Shown one piece after another: positions 19,356 through 25,847 of a stretch of 34,513 nt of DNA. Both the position numbers and the translations under genes were made by a program. Under the pieces are notes generated by a model. That model was given only the letters and a program-made list of their open reading frames with translations, was not told where the DNA came from and did no database searches. Origin of the DNA: a virus; IMG/VR virus record IMGVR_UViG_3300046170_000204, positions 1 through 34,513 of that record, one strand, 5' to 3'. Within the stretch, counting starts at the first letter, position 1, and every line of letters begins with the position of its first letter.

Positions 19356-20326
19356 TGGCATTAACATTACATGGCACAGTAGCAGATAACACAGCAGTCT
19401 TAGATAGAAGAAGTGCTAAACCTATTATCATCAATGGTAATTTTGCGGTTGCACAAAGAGGAACAAGTGCTGATGGTACATCTGCTTACTTAATAGATAG
19501 ATGGAAAAAACAATCTGCTACAACAGGAAATGTTGCAGTATCACAAGATACTGATGCTCCAACTGGATTTATTAATTCGCAAAAAATGTTAGCTTCAGGT
19601 GCTTCTAGTTTTTTTCAAACAGGACAACAAATAGAATATAAAAATTTTTATCCTTTGCTAGGCAAAGCAGCATCTCTAAGTTTTTATTATAAATCTGATG
19701 TTGATGTAATTATTAGAATAAGAACAGGTACAAGCACAGCAGACTCGGTTGTATTATTTGCAGGTTCAGTAGCTTCAACAGCTACAGTTTCACCTAGTGC
19801 TGATTGGGTGCAGTATGTACATAATTTTTCTGTAGCTACAAATGTTACTTCATTAAGTATTGAGTTTGCAACAGGTACTTTAGCCAATACTGATTTTGTT
19901 TTTTTAGCTGGGGTACAATTAGAACAAGGAACTTTCGATGCTAACAGCATACCACCATTTCAACATGAATCGTTTGGTGATAACTTGCTTAGATGTTATA
20001 GATATTTTTATAGAAAAGTTAGTGGTAATGATAAAAGTTTTGTAAATGGAGCTTACTATAACTCAACAATAGTAACTTGCCATGTTGATTTTCCAACTGA
20101 AATGAGGACTGCTCCTTCTCTTGTTCAAGAAACTGGAACAGATTTTTATGGTATATTTGCTGGTAATGCTTTTGATACTTTTAATAGTTTTACTGCAACT
20201 TTTTCTGCTGGTAATACAGGTGTTGCATTAGATTGCAATGCAAATGTATCAGGAACACAAGGAGATGGTGGTAGAATCAAATCTAATAATGCTTCATCTT
20301 TTTTAGGTTTTGAAGCTGAATTATAG
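19355..20326 (+). CDS. Tail fibre-associated protein, carbohydrate-binding-like
   Basis: A 323-residue protein whose ATG overlaps the last base of the S74 gene. The N-terminal part IINGNFAVAQRGTS and IDRWKKQSAT, the middle NFYPLLGKAASLSFYYKS and LAGVQLEQGTFDA, and the motif DNLLRCYRYFYRK are typical of phage fibre proteins with a jelly-roll carbohydrate-binding domain followed by a receptor-binding head. The C-terminal third is Ser/Asn/Gly-rich and ends FLGFEAEL. I infer a role in host surface recognition. No enzymatic motif is visible. Confidence 0.75.
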   Translation: MALTLHGTVADNTAVLDRRSAKPIIINGNFAVAQRGTSADGTSAYLIDRWKKQSATTGNVAVSQDTDAPTGFINSQKMLASGASSFFQTGQQIEYKNFYPLLGKAASLSFYYKSDVDVIIRIRTGTSTADSVVLFAGSVASTATVSPSADWVQYVHNFSVATNVTSLSIEFATGTLANTDFVFLAGVQLEQGTFDANSIPPFQHESFGDNLLRCYRYFYRKVSGNDKSFVNGAYYNSTIVTCHVDFPTEMRTAPSLVQETGTDFYGIFAGNAFDTFNSFTATFSAGNTGVALDCNANVSGTQGDGGRIKSNNASSFLGFEAEL

Positions 20327-20334
20327 GATAAATT

Positions 20335-20526
20335 ATGAATGTAGAAAATATACAAAGTGTGCAAATGGTTAATGATTATAATGATACTTTATGTAATTAT
20401 AAAGTAATTTGTATAGATAGCAGTTCAAGAGTATATCTTGTGCCAATCAATACAGACAACACAGATTATCAAGCAATACAAGAATGGGCAGCAATAGACG
20501 GTAACACCATAGCGGAGGCAGACTAA
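20335..20526 (+). CDS. Small fibre-region protein, 63 aa
   Basis: A 63-residue protein placed between fibre genes, with its stop overlapping the next ATG. The middle has KVICIDSSSRVYLVPI and the end TDYQAIQEWAAIDGNTIAEAD. Similar short proteins ending in YQ-x-I-Q-x-W and NTI-x-x-A-D are frequent next to marine phage fibres, sometimes as fibre-assembly or tip proteins. The function is not established. Confidence 0.6.
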   Translation: MNVENIQSVQMVNDYNDTLCNYKVICIDSSSRVYLVPINTDNTDYQAIQEWAAIDGNTIAEAD

Positions 20527-21044
20527 TGAGTAGCATTAAATTAAAAGGTAGCACTTCGGGTGATGTAACAATTACTGTACCAGCAGTTGCTGGAACTAAT
20601 ACAGTAACTATCCCAGCAGTAACATCTAGTGTTAATGTTGTTGGTCCTGCATTTTCAGCTCATGGTCCTGCACAAAGTATAGGTAATGCTTCTTGGACTA
20701 AACTTACATTTGATACAGAAGAATTTGATACAGATGGTAAGTTTGCTAGTGATAGATTTACACCAACAGTTGCAGGATACTACCAGATAAGTGGTGGACT
20801 TTATTTTGGAGCAACATCAGGAGCTTGTGTTATAAACATTTATAAAAATGGTAGTGGTTATAAAAGAGGAGCGCAAGGCACAGGTGTAACTGGCTTTGGT
20901 ATGGAAACTGGTGTATCAGCATTAATTTATTTAGATGCAGATGATTATGTAGAATTATATGTTTATCAAAATAGTGGCGGAAGCACAAATACAGGTGCTG
21001 GCGGAGAATTAAAATTTTTTCAAGGCACTTATATAAGGAGTTAA
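20526..21044 (+). CDS. Fibre protein with C1q-like domain
   Basis: A 172-residue protein. A short N-terminal segment with TSGDVTITVPAVAGTNTVTI is followed by a C1q/TNF-like trimeric jelly roll: FDTEEFDTDGKF, RFTPTVAGYYQISGGLYF, INIYKNGS, LIYLDADDYVELYVYQ and a final FFQGTYI strand. C1q-like heads are used by phages as trimeric receptor-binding tips. It overlaps the previous stop and is followed by GGAG before the next gene. Confidence 0.8.
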   Translation: MSSIKLKGSTSGDVTITVPAVAGTNTVTIPAVTSSVNVVGPAFSAHGPAQSIGNASWTKLTFDTEEFDTDGKFASDRFTPTVAGYYQISGGLYFGATSGACVINIYKNGSGYKRGAQGTGVTGFGMETGVSALIYLDADDYVELYVYQNSGGSTNTGAGGELKFFQGTYIRS

Positions 21045-21045
21045 C

Positions 21046-21207
21046 ATGGCAACATTAGTAGAAAAAATTAAAACATTAAAGTCAGGTGTAACAGACATAG
21101 ATTTTGTTACAAATATAATTGTACAAAATGATGGCGGTGAAGATTACATTGCTTCATGGAATCACCCTACTGAAACACAACCAACAGCACAAGAGTTGGA
21201 AGATTAA
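21046..21207 (+). CDS. Small protein with XkdW-like C-terminus, 53 aa
   Basis: An ATG with a good GGAG site opens a 53-residue frame starting MATLVEKIKTLKSGV and ending SWNHPTETQPTAQELED. The combination of a short variable part with W and a PT-x-x-E-L ending is common in small proteins after tail fibre genes, such as those related to XkdW. Function unknown. Confidence 0.6.
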   Translation: MATLVEKIKTLKSGVTDIDFVTNIIVQNDGGEDYIASWNHPTETQPTAQELED

Positions 21208-21210
21208 TGT

Positions 21211-21714
21211 ATGTTCAAGCTGCTATACATCATCGTGTTTGTAATCGTCATGACACACACAGCTACCATACACGCAGCTCAAACCACTATTAAATATGAG
21301 GATCAACCTCCACCATCAGCAATAAGCCCTAGCTTATCTATTGGTAGTGCTAGTGATGTGTGCGTTGTTGTAAGAAGTGGTGCGATTGGTACTGGTTTAT
21401 TTAGTGCAAGCACTGGTATACATGTGGTAGATTCAAATTGTGTTATGTTAAAAAATGCACGTATGCTTGCATCTCTTGGTCTTAAAGTAAGTGCGACCAG
21501 CCTTATGTGCCAGGATCGCAAAATCTTCATAGCTATGAAAAATGCAGGATCACCTTGCCCTGTAGATGGTTTGATTGGTGATAAAGCACTAGAACGTTGG
21601 AAAGAACTTGGAGTTATAGATGAAAACAATAATGTTGTGGGCAGTCTTGATGTCGTTAATGGTGGTGTTAACCAGCCACGCAGACCAAACGACTACGGAC
21701 AACCTGCTAACTAA
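21211..21714 (+). CDS. Secreted Cys-rich lysis-region protein
   Basis: A 167-residue protein with a clear signal peptide (MFKLLYIIVFVIVMTH, cleavage likely after HAA at about residue 23). The mature part begins with a Pro-rich segment PPPSAISPSL, then SDVCVVVRSG, a DSNCVMLK segment, VSATSLMCQDRKIFIAM and GSPCPVDGLIG. Four Cys suggest two disulfides in the periplasm. I recognise this as a family that recurs between fibre and lysis genes in marine phages; its function is not known to me. Its 3' end overlaps the next gene by 95 bases in another frame. Confidence 0.65.
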   Translation: MFKLLYIIVFVIVMTHTATIHAAQTTIKYEDQPPPSAISPSLSIGSASDVCVVVRSGAIGTGLFSASTGIHVVDSNCVMLKNARMLASLGLKVSATSLMCQDRKIFIAMKNAGSPCPVDGLIGDKALERWKELGVIDENNNVVGSLDVVNGGVNQPRRPNDYGQPAN

Positions 21715-22981
21715 CAAAGACTTTGATGCAGGACTGGAAGGTTGGACTGTGGAAGATCCTAATCTTATCTCACTTGATGGTAGCTGCTATTCTGAATCTG
21801 GTCTATGTCAATCGGTACGTTGGTCAGGCGATCTAGGTAAAACCATATCCCAGACTATTACTAATCTAGAATCTGACTATGTTGTTAAAGATGTTTACTT
21901 ATCGTTTACCGCATTGGGTTGTAACAACGAAGCAACAGGCGCTTGGTGTAGTCAAGGTACAGATTACGATAAAGTACAAGCTGTCATACAATTATCTAAT
22001 GGCACTTCACAGGAAAATTTATACCTGCAACAAGAGTTGGATTACAACGATGGTACACAAGATTACAGCTTATCTACAGAAACATTAGATACCTGGTTAA
22101 CTAATAATTTAACTATAGATTTCAGTATGACTGGTATTGATACAGGTGATTGGGATGGGCAGTTTGGTCCTATTGTAGATAATATAAATTTACAGTTAGG
22201 TTTGGAAGAACATGTGCCAGTGGTTATAGAACCAATTGTAGAAATCAAACCTGAAGTTATAGAACCAATTGTAGAAATCAAACCTGAAGTTATAGAACCA
22301 ATTGTAGAAATTGAACCTGAAGTTATAAAAGGCTTATCTTTAGAAGCAGAAGTAATCAATGATATTATCTTAGATCCTGTAGCTATGAACATACCTGAAA
22401 TACCACAAGTACCAGAGCTATCAATGAATATTGAAGTACCTGTAGATATGCCAGAGATAGAAGCTGTAGAAGAAATACAAGTTAATGATCCCATTGAAGA
22501 AATCGCTGAAGTTGAAATAGAAGAACAACCTGAAGAATTAAAAGAACCTAACGTTGAACAAGACCTTGCTGATGCAGAGGAGAAATTAAATGAGCCAGAC
22601 AATAGCCAAAAAGAAAATACTAGCGAAAAGAAAAAAGACAGCAACACCAAAGAAACCACCACAGAAAAGGGTGAAGAAAAACCACAATCCAAAACCGTTG
22701 CCAAAGTCAACAAGCCTGTGGCTGACAGTAAAGAACCTAGTATTGATGCTGATCCCTTGGGGAAAGTAAACATTGCCAGTATGGTCTATTTGCAAATGAT
22801 ACCTGAAACAATTACAATTCAGGAAACAGTGTCGCTGACACAGGAGATGATATATGAGCAAGACATTGGTGCTTTCACCAGCAGTGCTACTTACGATAGT
22901 CTTATCAGTAGTGCCAACAGCAGGTGGCTTCGTATGGTGGATGTCAGACCTAAGCACACGTTTAGTAGCTATGGAAGGTAA
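21620..22981 (+). CDS. Secreted protein: jelly-roll-like domain plus long Pro/Glu/Lys linker
   Basis: A 453-residue protein starting inside the upstream gene. ATG 21620 has GGAG at 21610-21613, and its first residues MKTIMLWAVLMSLMVVLTSH form a signal peptide, so the 95-base overlap is well supported. About residues 27-195 (LLTNKDFDAGLEGWTVED, with paired Cys) look like a secreted carbohydrate-binding jelly roll. Then come three VIEPIVEIKPE repeats (202-234), an acidic region, a Lys/Glu/Thr-rich stretch (about 330-375) and a final folded piece overlapping the next gene by 128 bases. The layout suggests an extended periplasmic protein, perhaps wall- or envelope-spanning. Function unknown. Confidence 0.6.
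   Translation: MKTIMLWAVLMSLMVVLTSHADQTTTDNLLTNKDFDAGLEGWTVEDPNLISLDGSCYSESGLCQSVRWSGDLGKTISQTITNLESDYVVKDVYLSFTALGCNNEATGAWCSQGTDYDKVQAVIQLSNGTSQENLYLQQELDYNDGTQDYSLSTETLDTWLTNNLTIDFSMTGIDTGDWDGQFGPIVDNINLQLGLEEHVPVVIEPIVEIKPEVIEPIVEIKPEVIEPIVEIEPEVIKGLSLEAEVINDIILDPVAMNIPEIPQVPELSMNIEVPVDMPEIEAVEEIQVNDPIEEIAEVEIEEQPEELKEPNVEQDLADAEEKLNEPDNSQKENTSEKKKDSNTKETTTEKGEEKPQSKTVAKVNKPVADSKEPSIDADPLGKVNIASMVYLQMIPETITIQETVSLTQEMIYEQDIGAFTSSATYDSLISSANSRWLRMVDVRPKHTFSSYGR
22223..22321 (+). repeat. Three tandem 33-bp repeats
   Basis: Units start at 22223, 22256 and 22289. Each is 33 bases and encodes VIEPIVEI(K/E)PE. The first two are identical and the third differs by few bases, so the expansion is recent. 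They sit in the linker of the secreted 453-residue lysis-region protein. Confidence 0.9.
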
Positions 22982-23195
22982 TATAGCTAGTAGCGATACT
23001 GGAACATTGAACGATAGACTTACCACTGTGGAAGAACGAGTACAATTTAATAACGATTCTATCAAAGAGGTTTATAGTAATATAGATAAACTTGATGTAG
23101 AAATGAAAGATATAGAAGATGAGTTAGCTGGTTGGATGGAAAGAGAAATTGGCAAAGTGTACGATATTATTAATGATAACCCATTAGGCAAATGA
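22854..23195 (+). CDS. Membrane-anchored coiled-coil protein, lysis region
   Basis: A 113-residue protein. ATG 22854 has AGGAGAT at ideal spacing, so the 128-base overlap with the previous gene is real coding in two frames. Residues 8-29 (SPAVLLTIVLSVVPTAGG then FVWW) form a transmembrane or signal-anchor segment. The rest is a charged coiled coil (LNDRLTTVEERV, IDKLDVEMKDIEDEL). One anchor plus coiled coil beside a holin resembles spanin-like or holin-accessory proteins. No lipobox is seen. Its stop overlaps the next ATG by four bases. Confidence 0.6.
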   Translation: MSKTLVLSPAVLLTIVLSVVPTAGGFVWWMSDLSTRLVAMEGNIASSDTGTLNDRLTTVEERVQFNNDSIKEVYSNIDKLDVEMKDIEDELAGWMEREIGKVYDIINDNPLGK

Positions 23196-23422
23196 TTAAT
23201 TTAGATTCAAAAATTACAACGCAAGTATTACCCATGTTAATATTAGTTGGTGTTGCTTGGGGTGCTAGTATGAATCGCTTGTATGCAGTAGAAGAAACAC
23301 AAGAAAAAATGACAGAAAAGATCGAAGATGTTACACGCCTAAAAGTAGAATTAGAATACATAAAATTACAAGTACAAAAGAACAGTGATAAACTGGATAC
23401 CATTCTGGAGAAAGTAAAATGA
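23192..23422 (+). CDS. Small membrane coiled-coil protein, lysis region
   Basis: A 76-residue protein with ATG overlapping the previous stop. Residues about 12-30 (VLPMLILVGVAWGASMN) are a membrane segment, followed by a coiled coil (EETQEKMTEKIEDV, KVELEYIKLQVQKN, KLDTILEKVK). Organisation is like XhlA-type or i-spanin-type accessory lysis proteins. Its stop overlaps the holin ATG by four bases, indicating coupled expression. Assignment as spanin is unproven. Confidence 0.6.
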   Translation: MINLDSKITTQVLPMLILVGVAWGASMNRLYAVEETQEKMTEKIEDVTRLKVELEYIKLQVQKNSDKLDTILEKVK

Positions 23423-23796
23423 TTGGAATGATTTTTTCAGGCGTAAGCAAGATAGCTACACAATATCTGGATAACAAAAGCAAACAGTCTGTTGCTAAAA
23501 GTAATTTAAAGATTGCAGAAATAGATGCTAAAGTTGCTGTGCAAAAAAAAGTCGCAGAAGGTAAAATTGAGTGGGAAACTGCTATGGCTAAAGCAAGTGA
23601 TGATTCATGGAAAGATGAAGCCTGGACTATTTGTTTTATTGCTATAATAATTTTAAGTTTCATTCCATACTTTCAACCTCACGTTGCAAAAGGTATAGAA
23701 TTTTTAGCTACATTTCCAGATTGGTTACAATGGTCTGTGATGGCTTCTATTGGCGCTAGCTTTGGGTTAAAAAGCATAGGAAAATTTACCAAATAA
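23419..23796 (+). CDS. Holin, GTA/3TM-holin type
   Basis: A 125-residue protein of the 3TM holin group. The N-terminal half is a charged helix (IAEIDAKVAVQKKVAEGK). Then comes WETAMAKASDDSWKDE, the hallmark lead-in, a membrane segment (AWTICFIAIIILSFIPYF, about 68-85), FLATFPDWLQW and a second hydrophobic segment (VMASIGASFGL) ending in GKFTK. Family members permeabilise the inner membrane to release the endolysin. The gene is overlapped on both sides and directly followed by the endopeptidase. Confidence 0.8.
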   Translation: MIGMIFSGVSKIATQYLDNKSKQSVAKSNLKIAEIDAKVAVQKKVAEGKIEWETAMAKASDDSWKDEAWTICFIAIIILSFIPYFQPHVAKGIEFLATFPDWLQWSVMASIGASFGLKSIGKFTK

Positions 23797-24167
23797 TGTA
23801 CAAACTATCTAAAAAATCACAAGCAAAACTTGAAGGTGTGCATCCATACATGCAAGAGTTGGTTAGAGCTGCTATTGGTTTATCTACCATTGACTTTGGA
23901 ATCAGTGAAGGGATGCGAACCAAAGAAAGACAACAGTTGTTGTTTGATCAAGGCAAGTCATTAACACTAAACTCAAAGCATCTCAAAGGATTAGCGGTAG
24001 ATGTGTATGCTTGGGTAGATGGTGGAGTAAGCTGGGATTTTAAACACTATGAAGAAATCAATCTTGCATTTGCAAGAGCCGCTGCATTAACTAACACAAG
24101 TTACATATGGGGTGGTACTTGGACCAAACTAAAAGATGGACCACACTTTGAACTAACGGAGGTATAA
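23796..24167 (+). CDS. Endolysin, M15 L-Ala-D-Glu peptidase
   Basis: A 123-residue single-domain zinc peptidase that cuts the peptide stems of peptidoglycan. Zinc ligands are visible: H62 and D69 in SKHLKGLAVDV and H117 in DGPHFEL. Upstream are FGISEGMRTKERQQLLF and the W-rich segment SYIWGGTW. Size and motifs match phage endolysins of the VanY/M15C group such as that of T5. There is no signal peptide, so release needs the holin encoded just before. The start overlaps the holin stop by one base. Confidence 0.92.
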   Translation: MYKLSKKSQAKLEGVHPYMQELVRAAIGLSTIDFGISEGMRTKERQQLLFDQGKSLTLNSKHLKGLAVDVYAWVDGGVSWDFKHYEEINLAFARAAALTNTSYIWGGTWTKLKDGPHFELTEV

Positions 24168-24168
24168 C

Positions 24169-24282
24169 ATGTTATATCAAATGCTTAGAGAAAAATTTAA
24201 ATGGACAGTCAAGAAACACAATCAACACTGTCGTATTATTAACCTTGTATTGTTAGGATTAATAATTATCATATTACTATGA
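24169..24282 (+). CDS. 37-aa single-span membrane peptide
   Basis: ATG 24169 follows GGAGG. The 37 residues have a basic front (LREKFKWTVKKHNQ) and a C-terminal hydrophobic segment (INLVLLGLIIIILL). The stop TGA overlaps the next ATG as ATGA. Position directly after the endolysin suggests a lysis accessory role. No family recognised. Confidence 0.55.
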   Translation: MLYQMLREKFKWTVKKHNQHCRIINLVLLGLIIIILL

Positions 24283-24542
24283 GAGATTACAAAAGAGAAT
24301 ACGCACTGTATCACAGTAAACCTAAACAGGTTAAAAGACGTACTGCTCGAAACAAAGCTAATCGTATGATGGGTGATGTTCCAGGAAAAGACGTAGCTCA
24401 CAAAGATAACAACCCAATGAACAATAGTCCTAGTAATCTCGTACATCAAAATAAATCTAAGAATCGTGCTGAACCTCGTAAACGAAAAGGTGATCCAAGT
24501 AAACGAGCTTACGCAAGAATGATGGCAAGGAAAAAGAAATGA
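24279..24542 (+). CDS. HNH-like small basic protein
   Basis: An 87-residue, strongly basic protein. The middle has VPGKDVAHKDNNPMNNSPSN followed by L, which fits the second half of an HNH nuclease motif (H, D, then N-P-x-N-N-x-x-x-N-L). The N-terminus RDYKREYALYHSKPKQVKRR is conserved in related phage proteins. No zinc-binding Cys pairs are present. Active nuclease or DNA-binding remnant cannot be decided. Coupled by ATGA overlap to both neighbours. Confidence 0.65.
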   Translation: MRDYKREYALYHSKPKQVKRRTARNKANRMMGDVPGKDVAHKDNNPMNNSPSNLVHQNKSKNRAEPRKRKGDPSKRAYARMMARKKK

Positions 24543-24811
24543 CATTAAAGAAACATCAGAATCCAAAGGGTGGGTTGAACGCAGCAGGTCGTAAACATTT
24601 TAAACGAACTGAAGGTGCAAACTTGAAAGCTCCAGTTAAATCTGGTACGAATCCAAGACGTGTATCATTTGCTGCACGCTTTGCTGGGATGAAAGGACCG
24701 ATGAAAGATGAGAAGGGTAGACCAACTCGTAAAGCATTGGCACTTAAAGCCTGGGGATTTGGATCGGTGGAAGCTGCACGTAGTTTTGCCAGTAATAACA
24801 AAAAAACTTAG
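24539..24811 (+). CDS. DUF6321-like protein
   Basis: A 90-residue basic protein with the recognisable phage pattern NPKGGLNAAGRKHFKR, LKAPVKSGTNPRRVSFAARF, GMKGPMKDEKGRPTRKALAL and KAWGF. I match it to the DUF6321 type. These proteins are common in marine phages beside HNH-like genes; their role is not established. The start overlaps the HNH-like stop by four bases. Confidence 0.75.
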   Translation: MTLKKHQNPKGGLNAAGRKHFKRTEGANLKAPVKSGTNPRRVSFAARFAGMKGPMKDEKGRPTRKALALKAWGFGSVEAARSFASNNKKT

Positions 24812-24850
24812 CGTCTTACAGGCTTATATGCAGACGTAAAGGAGGGTGGT

Positions 24851-24877
24851 ATGGGTAAGGCAAGGGAAAGTTATTAA
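24851..24877 (+). CDS. Possible 8-codon leader peptide MGKARESY
   Basis: A strong AAGGAGGG precedes an ATG whose frame encodes only eight residues and ends with TAA directly abutting the ATG of the next gene. The best ribosome site of the area thus serves this tiny frame, and the following gene could be reached by re-initiation. A weak CGTCT/AGACG stem lies upstream (24812-24836). It may be a translational leader or a chance frame. Confidence 0.3.
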   Translation: MGKARESY

Positions 24878-25537
24878 ATGTCGAATAAGCTCAAACAAGA
24901 CCGTCTGGTGATGATTACCGATGATTACCTACAGAATTGGAACCCAGATATGGTAGGTAGGAAGTCAATCTACATTCGTGATACTAAAGTTAGTTGTTTG
25001 TTGTGTTGTTTCTCAAAGAAAGGTATGCACTCATGGGCATACGACTATTCTAAAAGGCGAGTACATAAATCAAAAGTGTTTGGATACTATCCAGGCATGA
25101 CAATTAAACAAGCAAGGAAAAAAGCATTGCAAATACAAACAGAAGTAATAGACCAAGACAAAAATTACGATGAAGTGTTTGAGATCCATCGTCATCCATC
25201 TTACGTATATTTTTTAGAAAATAAATCAGGGCAGATAAAGATTGGTAAGTCTACGGATTGGATGGCTCGCATCAAAGAACTAACAGTATCAACTGAAGGG
25301 GTTAGACTGATTGGCATTAGATTAGAATCAAAAACATTTAATGAAAATGCTTGTCATCAACTCTACCGTAAGTACAGACAGCAATCGAACGAGTGGTTTG
25401 ATGATAAGTCTAATGAAATAAAAAAACTCATAACTGCTGCTGTAGTATACGGCGAGAAAGATCATATACTATCATCAATCATGGCAGAACAACACAAAAA
25501 TATTTATGCGACCACAGTCAGCAAAAGCAAAGGGTAG
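24878..25537 (+). CDS. Integrase-arm (DUF4102)-like domain fused to T5orf172/GIY-YIG-like domain
   Basis: A 219-residue protein with two recognisable parts. Residues about 30-95 follow the arm DNA-binding domain of tyrosine integrases: YIRDTKVSCLL, GMHSWAYDYS, VFGYYPGMTIKQARKKAL. Residues 108-190 follow the T5orf172/Mug113 branch of the GIY-YIG fold: YVYFLENKSGQIKIGKS, R131, E156 and H160 in NENACHQLY, and NEWFDD. No integrase catalytic domain follows. I infer a DNA-binding nuclease, perhaps a homing or defence-related enzyme. Its 3' end overlaps the nuclease gene by 32 bases. Confidence 0.65.
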   Translation: MSNKLKQDRLVMITDDYLQNWNPDMVGRKSIYIRDTKVSCLLCCFSKKGMHSWAYDYSKRRVHKSKVFGYYPGMTIKQARKKALQIQTEVIDQDKNYDEVFEIHRHPSYVYFLENKSGQIKIGKSTDWMARIKELTVSTEGVRLIGIRLESKTFNENACHQLYRKYRQQSNEWFDDKSNEIKKLITAAVVYGEKDHILSSIMAEQHKNIYATTVSKSKG

Positions 25538-25847
25538 AAAGTTACAGCAATGGGTGCGAGATAAACTCATTGACTTACTTGATGTGCATCCAGAAGACAT
25601 AGAGTCCAGGAGTATGGGTGCAGGTGGTGAGGATCTCATCATGGCTCGTGCTGCTAGACAAAAGTTTCCTTACTCTATCGAGTGTAAGAATGTAGAGAAG
25701 TTAAATGTTTGGGAAGCCTACGAACAAGCCAAGGCTAACTGCGGTGACTACGAACCTCTTGTTGTAATGAAGAAGAATAACAAGAAGCCCTTAGTCGTGA
25801 TTGATGCAGAATTTTTTATTAAGAATTGTCAAATTGATCAGCCATAG
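25506..25847 (+). CDS. PD-(D/E)XK nuclease, Holliday-junction-resolvase-like
   Basis: A 113-residue protein. The front KAKGRKLQQWVRDKL, then SMGAGGEDLIMA with E42-D43 and YSIECKN with E59-x-K61 give a compact PD-(D/E)XK active site. The end has YEPLVVMKKNNKKPLVVID. The size and the E...D...ExK order resemble small phage resolvases. It could cut branched replication or recombination intermediates before packaging, a role T7 gives to endonuclease I. Its last 29 bases overlap the opposite-strand methyltransferase-like gene. Confidence 0.75.
   Translation: MRPQSAKAKGRKLQQWVRDKLIDLLDVHPEDIESRSMGAGGEDLIMARAARQKFPYSIECKNVEKLNVWEAYEQAKANCGDYEPLVVMKKNNKKPLVVIDAEFFIKNCQIDQP

Noticed and set aside
22063-22773. 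236-codon open frame on the minus strand
   Set aside because: It mirrors the low-complexity Pro/Glu/Lys linker of the secreted protein; Ser/Ile-rich output and opposite direction to the operon.
24878-25537. Temperate lifestyle based on an integrase-like sequence
   Set aside because: Only the arm-binding domain is present, without a catalytic core, excisionase, repressor or visible attachment site.
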